From Acaudatibacter sp963835495 (lineage in GTDB: Bacteria > Pseudomonadota > Alphaproteobacteria > Caulobacterales > Caulobacteraceae), in contig CAWIFQ010000003.1 in assembly GCA_963835495.1 (NCBI GenBank), positions 1,240,001 through 1,304,000 of the forward strand: a stretch of DNA of 64,000 bases. The letters are read 5' to 3'. Under the pieces are notes generated by a model. That model made no database searches and was not told the DNA's origin. It saw only the letters and a list, made by a program, of their open reading frames with translations. A program made the position numbers and the translations under genes. This document shows positions 1-8,083 of this stretch, piece by piece; the stretch's first letter is position 1, and every line of letters begins with the position of its first letter.

Positions 1-932
1 ATGTCCTCGGCCAACTCGTCGTTGACGTCGCCCAGCAGCGGCGCCCGCTTGTTCTCGATCAGGGCGGCGATCTGGGCGACGAGATCGGCCTTCTTCACCT
101 GGTAGGGGATCTCGGTGACGACGATGCGCCAGGTTCCGCGGCCGGTATCCTCTTTGGTCCAGCGGGCGCGGCAGCGCACGCCGCCGCGGCCGGTCTCATA
201 GGCCTCGAGGATCGACTCGCGCGGCTCGACGATCACGCCGCCGGTGGGGAAGTCGGGACCGGGAACCTTTTCCATCAGCTCGGGCGTCGTCACGTCCGGG
301 CGATCGAGCAGGATCAGGCAGGCGTCGATCAGTTCGGCGGCGTTGTGCGGCGGGATCGAGGTCGCCATGCCCACGGCGATGCCGGACGAGCCGTTGGCGA
401 GCAGGTTCGGGAAGCCCGCCGGCAGCACAACCGGCTCTTCCTCCTCGCCGTCGTAGGTGGCGCGGAAGTCGACCGCGTCCTCGTCGATGCCGTCGAGCAG
501 CAGCTGCGCGGCCTGGGTCAGCCGGCACTCGGTGTAGCGCATGGCGGCGGCGTTATCGCCGTCGATGTTGCCGAAATTGCCCTGGCCGTCGATCAACGGG
601 TAGCGCTGGGCGAAGTCCTGGGCGAGCCTAACCAGGGCGTCGTAGACCGCGACGTCGCCATGCGGGTGGTATTTGCCGATCACGTCGCCGACGACCCGCG
701 CCGACTTCTTGGCCGACGTCTCAGGGTCCAGGCGCAGCAGCCGCATCGCGTAGAGCAGGCGTCGGTGCACGGGCTTCAGCCCATCGCGTACATCCGGCAG
801 GGCGCGCTGGGTGATGGTTGAGAGCGCATAGGCGAGATAGCGCCGCGACAGCGCCTCGGTCAGCGGCTCGTCGAGGATGCGGCCGGCCCCGTCGTCGGGA
901 CCGCCGCCGGGCGGCAGGGAAGCGTCGTCCAT
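1..932 (-). CDS. parC: DNA topoisomerase IV subunit A, N-terminal part (cut by window edge)
   Basis: This is the DNA-cleaving subunit of topoisomerase IV, which decatenates daughter chromosomes with ParE. The minus frame from the ATG at 932 runs without a stop to the left edge, giving about 310 residues. It reads through the winged-helix motif ALPDVRDGLKPVHRR, the segment KYHPHGD, and AMRYTECR, whose Tyr at about residue 133 should be the catalytic tyrosine. The short N-terminal extension and pairing with a ParE-type gene at 11 kb favour ParC over GyrA. The C-terminal beta-pinwheel lies outside the window. The gene is transcribed divergently from the marR gene and shares an 82-base intergenic region carrying inverted repeats. 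The frame has no interruption. Confidence 0.95.
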   Translation of the reverse strand, partial: MDDASLPPGGGPDDGAGRILDEPLTEALSRRYLAYALSTITQRALPDVRDGLKPVHRRLLYAMRLLRLDPETSAKKSARVVGDVIGKYHPHGDVAVYDALVRLAQDFAQRYPLIDGQGNFGNIDGDNAAAMRYTECRLTQAAQLLLDGIDEDAVDFRATYDGEEEEPVVLPAGFPNLLANGSSGIAVGMATSIPPHNAAELIDACLILLDRPDVTTPELMEKVPGPDFPTGGVIVEPRESILEAYETGRGGVRCRARWTKEDTGRGTWRIVVTEIPYQVKKADLVAQIAALIENKRAPLLGDVNDELAED

Positions 933-977
933 GCCGCTGGATTCGCCTGACTCCGGTGCGCTGTCCAGGAATGGTTA

Positions 978-1015
978 TTGACAGGTTAATTGTCAAAGTG
1001 ACATTCAAGTTGTCA
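978..1015. promoter_or_regulatory. Tandem inverted-repeat operator between parC and marR
   Basis: Two copies of TGACA-N7-TGTCA lie head to tail, at 979-995 and 999-1015, exactly 20 bp apart (about two helical turns). The second half-site runs into the marR start codon. A -35-like TTGACA occurs on each strand, at 978-983 (plus) and 991-996 (minus). By position this is a probable autoregulatory MarR operator that could also affect parC. The repeat and spacing are seen in the sequence; protein binding is inferred. Confidence 0.6.
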
Positions 1016-1473
1016 TGTCGACTTGGCAACCTGACTTAGCCCCCATTGTAAGTCGAATTCCGCGCCTTTATTCGCTCTTGAAGGCAGTTGGCGACGAGAT
1101 ACACGCTGGCGTTGGTATTACCGCGAGCATGCACGCGGTCATGTCTTCGCTCGCAGTGGGCCGTGGCCGCGCTGTGCCGGACCTGGCGCGCGAGCGGTCG
1201 GTGTCGCGCCAGCATATACAGTCGGTCGTCAACGAATTGCTCGAAGCTGGCCTGGTTGCGGCCGTCCGCAATCCGTCGCATCGGCGCTCGCCTCTGCTGG
1301 AGCTTACGGACGAAGGCCTGCGACGTCTTCGGATCGTCGAAGCGCGGGAAGCGGAGTATCTGACCCGGATCGCACCAGCGGTGTCGCACCTGGAACTCGC
1401 CGCAGCGGCGCGGCTATTCGATCACCTCGAGCGCGACCTGGCGGCGCAGATGAAGGATCGGACCGCCGCCTAG
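1015..1473 (+). CDS. MarR-family transcriptional regulator
   Basis: This 152-residue protein has the length and layout of MarR dimeric winged-helix repressors. The HTH core is ARERSVSRQHIQSVVNELLEAGLV (about residues 60-84, quoted in part: SVSRQHIQSVVNELLEAG). The wing SHRRSPLLELTDEGLRRL carries the conserved L-T-x-x-G. N- and C-terminal helices would form the dimer interface. The start codon overlaps the second of two inverted repeats, so autorepression is likely. The ligand and regulon are unknown; the divergent neighbour is parC. The end overlaps the convergent DUF2061 gene by 4 bases. Confidence 0.85.
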   Translation: MSTWQPDLAPIVSRIPRLYSLLKAVGDEIHAGVGITASMHAVMSSLAVGRGRAVPDLARERSVSRQHIQSVVNELLEAGLVAAVRNPSHRRSPLLELTDEGLRRLRIVEAREAEYLTRIAPAVSHLELAAAARLFDHLERDLAAQMKDRTAA

Positions 1474-1742
1474 GGGGCGGGCGTCAGGCTTGGCGCGGTC
1501 ACTGGCGCGGGCTTGGCTTCCTGGTTCTCCGGCCGCCACCAAGGCAACCAGGCCCAGAACTGTTCGTGGCCGTAGTAGATCGCGATCTTGGTGAAGGTCT
1601 CTACCCCCAGGATGATCCCGGCGTATTTGAGCTGGCCGGTGACCACCCAGCTGATGATGAAGGTGTCCAGGCTGCCGACGACGCGCCAGCTCACGGCTTT
1701 CACCAGCGAACGGCTGTGGGATTCGGGCACGCGGATCAACAT
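1470..1742 (-). CDS. DUF2061 small membrane protein
   Basis: This 90-residue protein begins with a basic stretch, then KAVSWRVVGSLDTFIISWV and a second hydrophobic segment (LKYAGIILGVETFTKIAIYY). That is the two-helix pattern of DUF2061 family proteins. The family's conserved W-R-x-x-G-S-x-D-T and E-x-x-T-K are visible. The C-terminal 20 residues are Pro/Ala-rich and probably unstructured. No function is established for the family as far as I know. It is convergent with marR (4-base overlap) and lies 94 bases downstream of recO on the same strand. Confidence 0.75.
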   Translation of the reverse strand: MLIRVPESHSRSLVKAVSWRVVGSLDTFIISWVVTGQLKYAGIILGVETFTKIAIYYGHEQFWAWLPWWRPENQEAKPAPVTAPSLTPAP

Positions 1743-1836
1743 CGGGCGGCTCCTCGCGAGAAGGAATTGATCGTCTCACGAGATAAGGTCGCCGCACAGG
1801 GTTTCTATCTCTAGAAATTCTATAGGATATTGAAGA

Positions 1837-2568
1837 TTAGAGCCGCCCCCCCTCCGTCAGGCGGTCGGACAACCAGTGACGCGCGGGCGGCAATGGCCGA
1901 TTGAGCGGGGCGAACACGAAGCGCTCGAGGAAATGGCCGGTGATCGCCAGCCCCGCGCCGACGTCTCCAGCGCCGAGCCCGCCCTGGGACGAAAGCAGGA
2001 AAGGCGGCAGAACGAACAGGCGGTCTTTGTAGTCGGCCCCGGCGACGGCGCTGACCGCGCGGCCGGTGCGCGGGCTGACGTAGATCAGGTCGTCCTGCGA
2101 GCCGGTGACGGCGCAGCGCGAGAGATCGAGGCCGAAACCGAGGTCCGCCAGCAGCCCCGCCTCGAAGCGCACATAGACGGCCGGCCAGATCTCGGGCGCC
2201 GCCAGCGCGGCGATGAACGCTTCGAAGCCGAGAAACGCGCCAGGATGCGGCTCACGCTCGGGCAGCGCGCCAGCGGCGACGGCGGCGGCGGACGACAGAC
2301 CCGCCAGCGCCAGCCCATCGTCGAACAGCGCCGAAGGCCCCTCGCCTACCGGCTCCAGCGTGGCCGAGCCCAGCTGGTCGGCGGTGCGGGCGCGGAACTG
2401 GGCGGTGACGCGGGCGCCGGCCTGCAGGAAGGGCTTCATCTTCCGCGACGCCGCGCCGGCCACGTGGGCGGCGTACTTGCCGTGGCGCTTGGTCAGCATC
2501 TCCACGATCGCCCCGGTCTCGCCGTGAGAGCGGGCGGCAAGCACGAAGGCGTCGTCTTCGAATTCCAT
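1837..2568 (-). CDS. recO: DNA repair protein RecO
   Basis: RecO helps load RecA onto SSB-coated single-stranded DNA in RecFOR recombinational repair. The N-terminal OB-fold begins DDAFVLAARSHGETGAIV, followed by HGKYAAHVAGA, a typical RecO start. The C-terminal part is helical and, as in many alphaproteobacteria, no clear zinc-cysteine cluster is seen. I chose ATG 2568 (243 residues); an in-frame TTG at 2586 would add six residues. It is the last gene of the pdxJ-acpS-lepB-rnc-era-recO run, 35 bases after era, a conserved alphaproteobacterial order. Confidence 0.92.
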   Translation of the reverse strand: MEFEDDAFVLAARSHGETGAIVEMLTKRHGKYAAHVAGAASRKMKPFLQAGARVTAQFRARTADQLGSATLEPVGEGPSALFDDGLALAGLSSAAAVAAGALPEREPHPGAFLGFEAFIAALAAPEIWPAVYVRFEAGLLADLGFGLDLSRCAVTGSQDDLIYVSPRTGRAVSAVAGADYKDRLFVLPPFLLSSQGGLGAGDVGAGLAITGHFLERFVFAPLNRPLPPARHWLSDRLTEGGRL

Positions 2569-2603
2569 CTCAGAGGCGGCGGCCAAGCGATGTCGCGCTG
2601 GCG

Positions 2604-3536
2604 CTAGACATCATACTCCAGCCCCAGGTCGGTGTAGGTAGAGCGCTCCTCGGCCCAGTTCTCCCGCACCTTCACCACCAGGAAGAGATGGATCGGCCGG
2701 CCGAGAATCTCGGCGAGTTCCTTGCGCGAGGCCTCGCCGATCCACTTCAGCGTCTGCCCGCCCTTGCCGATCAGAATGGCGCGCTGGCTCTCGCGTTCGA
2801 CGTAGATGGTCTGTTCCAGCCGCGCCGAACCGTCTTTGCGCTCTTCAAAGGCGGTGGTTTCGACATTGGCCGCATAGGGCAGCTCTTCGTGGACCCGCAG
2901 ATAGACCTTCTCGCGGGTGATCTCGGCCGCGAGCAGCCGCGCTGGCAGGTCGGCGGATTGGTCCTGTGGGTAGAGCCACGGTCCTTCCGGCATCATGCCG
3001 GCCAGCCGGCGCTTCAGATCGTCGACGCCAGCGCCGTTCAGCGCCGAGATCATGAACACCTCCTCGTACGCGCCGCTCTCGAACAGGCGCTGGGTCAGCG
3101 CCAGCAGGTCTTCGCGACGCACACGGTCGATCTTGTTCAGGGCCAGGATGGCCTTGCGTCCCGCCGCCTTCAGGCCCTGGGTCGCCGTGCGGACATCCTC
3201 GGCCGCGCGGCGGTCGGCAGCCTTGCCTGACCCTCCGGCCGCGGCCAATTCGGACTCGGCGTCGATCAGATGCACGACCGCGTCGGCGTCTTCGGCGCCG
3301 GCCCAGGCGGCGCGCACCATCGCCCGGTCGAGCCGGCGGCGCGGACGGAAGATGCCGGGGGTGTCGACCAGCACGATCTGGCTTTCGCCCTCTATGGCCA
3401 CGCCGCGCACAGGGAAACGCGTCGTCTGCACCTTCTGGGTGACGATGGTGACCTTGGAACCGACCAGGCGATTGACCAGGGTCGACTTGCCGGCGTTAGG
3501 CGCGCCGATCACCGCGACGAAGCCGGCGCGGGTCAC
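2604..3536 (-). CDS. era: GTPase Era
   Basis: Era is a 16S rRNA-binding GTPase needed for 30S maturation. The 310-residue protein shows G1 GAPNAGKST, G3 DTPGI, G4 NKID, and a C-terminal KH domain with AILIGKGGQTLKWIG. The start is the GTG at 3536, which overlaps the rnc stop as GTGA; upstream extension in this frame would only read the rnc gene out of frame. Co-transcription with rnc fits their shared role in rRNA processing. Confidence 0.96.
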   Translation of the reverse strand: MTRAGFVAVIGAPNAGKSTLVNRLVGSKVTIVTQKVQTTRFPVRGVAIEGESQIVLVDTPGIFRPRRRLDRAMVRAAWAGAEDADAVVHLIDAESELAAAGGSGKAADRRAAEDVRTATQGLKAAGRKAILALNKIDRVRREDLLALTQRLFESGAYEEVFMISALNGAGVDDLKRRLAGMMPEGPWLYPQDQSADLPARLLAAEITREKVYLRVHEELPYAANVETTAFEERKDGSARLEQTIYVERESQRAILIGKGGQTLKWIGEASRKELAEILGRPIHLFLVVKVRENWAEERSTYTDLGLEYDV

Positions 3537-4222
3537 GGCGCAAGCTCCTCGCGCTCGAGCAGCGCCAGCGCCGCCGCCTTCTCCGCCGCCTGCCGCGAAC
3601 CCGCGCTGGCGCTGGCGGGCGCGGCCCCGGTGACGGCGGCCTCCACGGTGAAAATCGGCGCGTGGTCCGGCCCGGCGCGCGAGACCAACCGGTACGCCGG
3701 CGCGCCCCGCCCGGCTGCGGCCGCCCATTCCTGCAGCCGCGATTTCGGATTGGCGGTGCGCTCGTCGTGTGGGCTCTCCAGCAGCACACGCCACAGGGCG
3801 AGAACCCGATCGCGGGCGACGTCGAGGCCCGCTTCGAGATACAGGGCGCCGATCAGCGCTTCGCAGGCGTCTGCTAGAAAGCGGATCTGATCCCGCGCGC
3901 CGCGGCGCGTCTCGCCGCCCGGCAGACGCAGCGCCGGGCCGACGCCGAGTTCGCGACCGATCTCGGCGCAGGACTCGCGGCTGACCAGCACGTGCAGCCG
4001 CTTGGACAGCGGGCCGGCGTCGGCGCCCGCATCCCTGGCGAGCAGCGTCTCGGCAATGACCAGCGCCAGCACCCGGTCGCCGAGGAACTCCAGCCGCTCG
4101 TAGTCGGCCACGCCATTGCCGACGCTGGCGTGGGTCAGGGCGCGCTCCAGCAGCGCGCGGTCGGTGAAGCTATAGCCCAGACGTGACTCCAGCTCGGCGA
4201 CGGCGGCCGCGCGCCTATCCAT
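3533..4222 (-). CDS. rnc: Ribonuclease III
   Basis: RNase III is the double-strand-specific endonuclease that cuts the rRNA precursor. The signature YERLEFLGDRVL (about residues 40-51) carries the catalytic acidic cluster, with a further acidic site at DACEALIGALYLEAG. A dsRNA-binding domain follows from about residue 160, ending in the A-x-K-A-A-A-L-A-L helix. The 229-residue length is normal. It lies 27 bases after lepB and overlaps era by 4 bases. Confidence 0.96.
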   Translation of the reverse strand: MDRRAAAVAELESRLGYSFTDRALLERALTHASVGNGVADYERLEFLGDRVLALVIAETLLARDAGADAGPLSKRLHVLVSRESCAEIGRELGVGPALRLPGGETRRGARDQIRFLADACEALIGALYLEAGLDVARDRVLALWRVLLESPHDERTANPKSRLQEWAAAAGRGAPAYRLVSRAGPDHAPIFTVEAAVTGAAPASASAGSRQAAEKAAALALLEREELAP

Positions 4223-4249
4223 GACGCGCCGACCCAGGTCGCCTGGGCG

Positions 4250-5146
4250 TCAATGCAGCACCTTGAAGAAGCGGCTGGGCCGGGCGTCGGTGAACCAGGT
4301 CCACGGCTTGAAGATGCTGGCGCAGCAGGGATGCTGTTCGTCCGCGCCGGTGTTCCACGAGAGCAGGATCAGCGCCGCGCGACCCACCAGGTTCTCTTCC
4401 GGGACGAAGCCGACCCCGGCTTGTTCGCCCACCTTCTCGTCCAGCCCGCTGTTCCAGCCGCAGCCGCCGAGCTTTGGATCGTCGGGGGAAAGGCCAGGGT
4501 CGAACCGGCTGTCGAGCGAGTTGTCGCGGTTGTCGCCCATCATGAAATAGCAGTGCTGCGGCACGACGTAGACGCCGGTGTCGCCGGCGCTCTCGAACCC
4601 AGGCGATACTTGGATCTTGTAACTGCGGCCCTCCGGGTTGGTCTCCTGCTGCAGCTTGACTGGCTGCCAGCCCGGGACGCCGGGCAGGTCGCCCATCGCC
4701 ATGCCCAGCGGCTTCTCGGCGACCGGCTTGTCGTTGATGTAGAGCTGGCCGGTCTTCAGCTGGATCCGGTCGCCGGGCAGGCCCACGAGGCGCTTGATGA
4801 AGTCGACATGGCCGCTGGAGGGCAGTTTGAAGACGATGATGTCGCCGCGCTTGGGCGGCGCGAACAACAGACGGCCGCTGAACAGCGGCGGGCTGAACGG
4901 AATCGAGTGCCGGCTCCAGCCATACGACCACTTGGTGACGATGATGTAGTCGCCCCGGTAGAGGTTGGGCTCATCCGACGCCGAGGGGATGGTGTAGGGC
5001 TGGAACAGCAGCACCCGCAGCACCAGCGCGATCAGCAACGCATAGACGACGGTTTTGACGATCTCGACCAATTCGCCGACCAGCCCGAGTTTCTTCTCTG
5101 GCTTGGCTTGCTTGGCTGGCTTGGTGACAGTGGCAGCTTGGGTCAT
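4250..5146 (-). CDS. lepB: Signal peptidase I
   Basis: LepB is the inner-membrane serine protease that removes signal peptides from exported proteins. The 298-residue protein has one clear N-terminal membrane helix (VYALLIALVLRVLLFQP). The Ser box reads YTIPSASDEPNLY, the Lys region DFIKRLVGLPGDRI, and the late box YFMMGDNRDNSLDSR. The residue after the catalytic Ser is Asp; in the common P-S-x-S-M motif it is Met. Everything else looks active. It sits between acpS and rnc, the usual alphaproteobacterial operon position. Confidence 0.95.
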   Translation of the reverse strand: MTQAATVTKPAKQAKPEKKLGLVGELVEIVKTVVYALLIALVLRVLLFQPYTIPSASDEPNLYRGDYIIVTKWSYGWSRHSIPFSPPLFSGRLLFAPPKRGDIIVFKLPSSGHVDFIKRLVGLPGDRIQLKTGQLYINDKPVAEKPLGMAMGDLPGVPGWQPVKLQQETNPEGRSYKIQVSPGFESAGDTGVYVVPQHCYFMMGDNRDNSLDSRFDPGLSPDDPKLGGCGWNSGLDEKVGEQAGVGFVPEENLVGRAALILLSWNTGADEQHPCCASIFKPWTWFTDARPSRFFKVLH

Positions 5147-5314
5147 GCTCTCTCGGGTCGGTGGCAGGCGCCGTAGCTAGACGCTCGGTACCGCCCCCGC
5201 AAGCTTCTCCCCAGTTAACTCCCGCTCATGCGTCGCCGGACCGCATTCAGTCAAAGTGGGCGCCGCTTTGCGGTGCGAATAGCCTCCGCGGCAAAGAACG
5301 AGCGCGATCGACGA

Positions 5315-5737
5315 TCAGGTTGTGAGCCGCGCGATCGCCTCGTGCTCCAGCGCTTCGATGATGACGAACGCTTGGGCGTAAGGATGGTCGTCGGTCAGGC
5401 TGAGGTGAATTCGCGGATGCAGACCAGGCGGCGTGATGGCCGCGAGCCGCTTCGCCGCGCCCCCGGTCAACGCCATGGTCGGCGCGCCCGAGCGAAGATT
5501 GACCACCCCCATGTCGCGCCAGAACACGCCCGCCCTCAGGCCCGTGCCCAGGGCCTTGGCGCAAGCCTCCTTGGCCGCGAAGCGCTTGGCGTAGCTGGCG
5601 GCCCGGTCGGCTTTGCGGTTCGAGCGCGCCTGCTCGACATCGGTGAAGATGCGATTGACGAAGCGGGCGCCGTAGCGCTCCAGCGTCGCCTCGATCCGGC
5701 GGATGTCCGCGAGGTCGGACCCGAGGCCAATGATCAA
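5315..5737 (-). CDS. acpS: Holo-[acyl-carrier-protein] synthase
   Basis: AcpS transfers 4'-phosphopantetheine from CoA to apo-ACP. The 140-residue protein has the N-terminal signature GLGSDLADIRRIE with the metal-binding Asp, and the second signature YAKRFAAKEACAKALG with the conserved W/F-x-x-K-E-A. Length and architecture match the trimeric AcpS type. It overlaps the pdxJ stop by 4 bases (ATGA) and is followed by 168 bases before lepB. Confidence 0.95.
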   Translation of the reverse strand: MIIGLGSDLADIRRIEATLERYGARFVNRIFTDVEQARSNRKADRAASYAKRFAAKEACAKALGTGLRAGVFWRDMGVVNLRSGAPTMALTGGAAKRLAAITPPGLHPRIHLSLTDDHPYAQAFVIIEALEHEAIARLTT

Positions 5738-6546
5738 GCGGCGGCCTCGTCCCGGGCGGCGTCCATCAACGCACGCATGCGGCGGATGGCCGGCTCCAGC
5801 CCGGTGAAGATCGCCTCGCCGATCAGAAAGTGGCCGATATTCAGCTCCGCGATCTCGGGAATGGCGGCGATGGCGCCAACCGTTTCGTAGTCGATGCCAT
5901 GGCCGGCGTGGACTTCGAGCCCGAGCGCGGCGGCCTGGCGCGCGCCGCTCTGCAGCGCCGCCAGCAGCCGAGGCGCCTCCGGCCGCCGCTCGCGCACCGC
6001 CAGGCAGTAGGCCCCGGTGTGCAGCTCGACCACCTGGGCGCCGACATCGGCCGCCGCGGCGATCTGGGCCGCGTTCGCTTCTATAAAGAGTGAGACCCGC
6101 ACGCCCGCCGCCTTTAGCGTCGCGACGCAGGGCGCGACGCGATTGTGCTGGCCGACCACATCCAGACCGCCCTCGGTCGTCACTTCCTCGCGGCGTTCCG
6201 GCACCAGACAGGCCGCGTGCGGCCGGTGCGCCAGCGCGATCGCCTCCATCTCCTCGGTCACCGCCATCTCGAAATTGAGCGGCTTGCCACGTCGGCGGGT
6301 AAGGCCGGCCAGCGTCTCGATGTCGGCGTCAGAGATGTGGCGGCGGTCTTCGCGCAGGTGGGCGGTGATGCCGTCGGCGCCGGCGGCCATGGCGATTTCG
6401 GCGGCGCGAGCCGGGTCGGGATATCCCTCGCCGCGCGCGTTGCGGATGGTGGCGACATGGTCGATGTTGACGCCGAGCCGCAGGCGGCTGACCCGGCTTG
6501 GCAGGGACTTCGGCCGTTGGCCGCTCGGGAGGTCGTTCGGGCTCAT
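5734..6546 (-). CDS. pdxJ: Pyridoxine 5'-phosphate synthase
   Basis: PdxJ condenses 1-deoxyxylulose 5-phosphate with 3-amino-2-oxopropyl phosphate in the DXP-dependent vitamin B6 pathway. Typical blocks are LGVNIDHVATIRNARG near residue 24, GADGITAHLREDRRHI, CLVPERREEVTTEGGLD, and the C-terminal phosphate loop ELNIGHFLIGEAIF. The 270-residue length includes a roughly 20-residue N-terminal extension. It heads the acpS-lepB-rnc-era-recO run and lies 46 bases after the AraC-type gene, which may share its transcript. Confidence 0.96.
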   Translation of the reverse strand: MSPNDLPSGQRPKSLPSRVSRLRLGVNIDHVATIRNARGEGYPDPARAAEIAMAAGADGITAHLREDRRHISDADIETLAGLTRRRGKPLNFEMAVTEEMEAIALAHRPHAACLVPERREEVTTEGGLDVVGQHNRVAPCVATLKAAGVRVSLFIEANAAQIAAAADVGAQVVELHTGAYCLAVRERRPEAPRLLAALQSGARQAAALGLEVHAGHGIDYETVGAIAAIPEIAELNIGHFLIGEAIFTGLEPAIRRMRALMDAARDEAAA

Positions 6547-6592
6547 CGGCCCAATCTAGCGATGTGCGCGCTTTGGCGTAAGAGCAGCCGGC

Positions 6593-7651
6593 CTAGTCTG
6601 AGCTGTTGGCCATGCGGCGAAACTCGCTTGGCTGCATGCCGTACGCCGCCCGGAACCAGCGGGAGAAGGTGGAGAGGCTGGAGAAGCCGACCAGCGCGGT
6701 CACTTCCGTCAGCGGCTGGTCGCCGTGGCTGAGCTGCCACGTCGCCACGTCGCGGCGGGCCGTCTCGAGCAGCTGACTGAAAGACTTGCCCTCGGCGGCC
6801 AAGCGACGATGCACGGTCCGCCGGTCGATGCCGAGATGTTGCGCCACCCGGTCGATGTTGCATTCCCCGTCGGGTAGCAGGCGCAGGATCAGGGCCGAGA
6901 CGGTCTCGCTGGTGCTGGCGCCGTGTGGCGCGCCGCTGGCCTCGATATAACGGGCGATCTCCCGCGCCATCTGCGGGTCCGACGGGCCGAGCGATGTCGT
7001 CAGATCGCTGTTGGTCATCAGAAAGCCGGTGAAGGAGGCGTTGAACTCCACCGCGCCCAGCAGCGCCCGATAAGGCGACGGGTCGTCGGGCGGAGGGCGG
7101 GCCATGGCGACGCGGGCAGGCATCCAGCTGTCGCCGAGAAAGCCGCGAAAGAGCTGGACGTACATCGCGAGCGTGAGGTCGATCATGTGCCGGCTGGTTC
7201 TCGTCCGGGCACTGATCAGTTCGGGGACGACCATCAGTCCTCCACCGACCGGTTCCGTGCGAATTTCGACGTTGTCGTTCTGATAACGAAGGTAGCGCTG
7301 CAGCACGTCCAGGGCCGACCGGACATCGGCCTGCTCGCGCATCAACAGACCCAACGGGCCCTTCATCGAAAGCTTGAACGCTCGGCCTGCCAGCAGGCCG
7401 AATTCTTCGCTATTCGCAGATTTGGCGCTGTCGGCCAGAAGCGCTTGGACCCTATTGGCTGGGATCTGATAGTCGCCGTGCTCGAGCGCCGCGATCGGCA
7501 GGCCAGCCCGCCGCAGCATGTGGTAAGGATCGAGTCCCAAGGAACGGGCGGCCTCGGCGAAGGCCAACAGCAAGGCGCTGCGGACGAACCGAGGTCTGGG
7601 GTCCCCGATTTTGCTGTCACCTAATGCAAACTTGACGTCTCGATTAGACAA
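6593..7651 (-). CDS. AraC-family transcriptional regulator (OruR/ArgR-like)
   Basis: This 352-residue protein has an N-terminal arabinose-binding-type domain (about residues 35-210; ARSLGLDPYHMLRRAGLP at its start). A C-terminal AraC double HTH follows (about 250-345), with VAQHLGIDRRTVHRRLAAEG and VGFSSLSTFSRWFRAAYG. Such proteins usually respond to a small metabolite such as an amino acid derivative. Neither ligand nor target can be read here. It lies upstream of and co-directional with pdxJ. Confidence 0.88.
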   Translation of the reverse strand: MSNRDVKFALGDSKIGDPRPRFVRSALLLAFAEAARSLGLDPYHMLRRAGLPIAALEHGDYQIPANRVQALLADSAKSANSEEFGLLAGRAFKLSMKGPLGLLMREQADVRSALDVLQRYLRYQNDNVEIRTEPVGGGLMVVPELISARTRTSRHMIDLTLAMYVQLFRGFLGDSWMPARVAMARPPPDDPSPYRALLGAVEFNASFTGFLMTNSDLTTSLGPSDPQMAREIARYIEASGAPHGASTSETVSALILRLLPDGECNIDRVAQHLGIDRRTVHRRLAAEGKSFSQLLETARRDVATWQLSHGDQPLTEVTALVGFSSLSTFSRWFRAAYGMQPSEFRRMANSSD

Positions 7652-8083
7652 GCGACGCGACCCTGACTGCGACCTAGCTTGGCAGAAACGTGGTTAACGC
7701 GGGTCGCCTGTAACAAAACAACCGCGCTCGCCGCGCACACGTTCAACGGTTCTACGGTCGGTCCCATTGGTGTCCAAATTATGCCCTTTTGGCCACATTT
7801 CAACCTATACGTCGCCCAAGTGCGGCCACCTACCCCAGATATGGTTAACTGTGCTGGACGACACGCCCAGCTGCGCGGTTCCGACGCACGCAGAGGCACT
7901 TCTTTACTTCCGTAATATTGTATTTATCTTTGGTTAACCATCGCGATTAAGCACTGCGTCAGCATGTTGCATCGCCCGCGTTTACCCCCCTCAGTACGGT
8001 GAAGACATACCGCTGGTCATCGAGCCCCAGACCTATTTTGGGCGCCGTGACCGGAGGATCTGGCTTCGATTGGGGGTTGTGCC
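7652..8083. other. Intergenic region with three TGGTTAAC copies, upstream of the gcrA-like gene
   Basis: This 432-base region is more AT-rich than its surroundings and has no convincing ORF. It separates the AraC-type gene (minus) from the gcrA-like gene (plus). The 8-mer TGGTTAAC occurs three times, at 7691, 7842 and 7931; the last lies in the perfect palindrome TGGTTAACCA (7931-7940). TTAA is the core of CtrA half-sites in Caulobacterales, so these are candidate regulator sites, but none forms the canonical TTAA-N7-TTAA. Confidence 0.55.
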
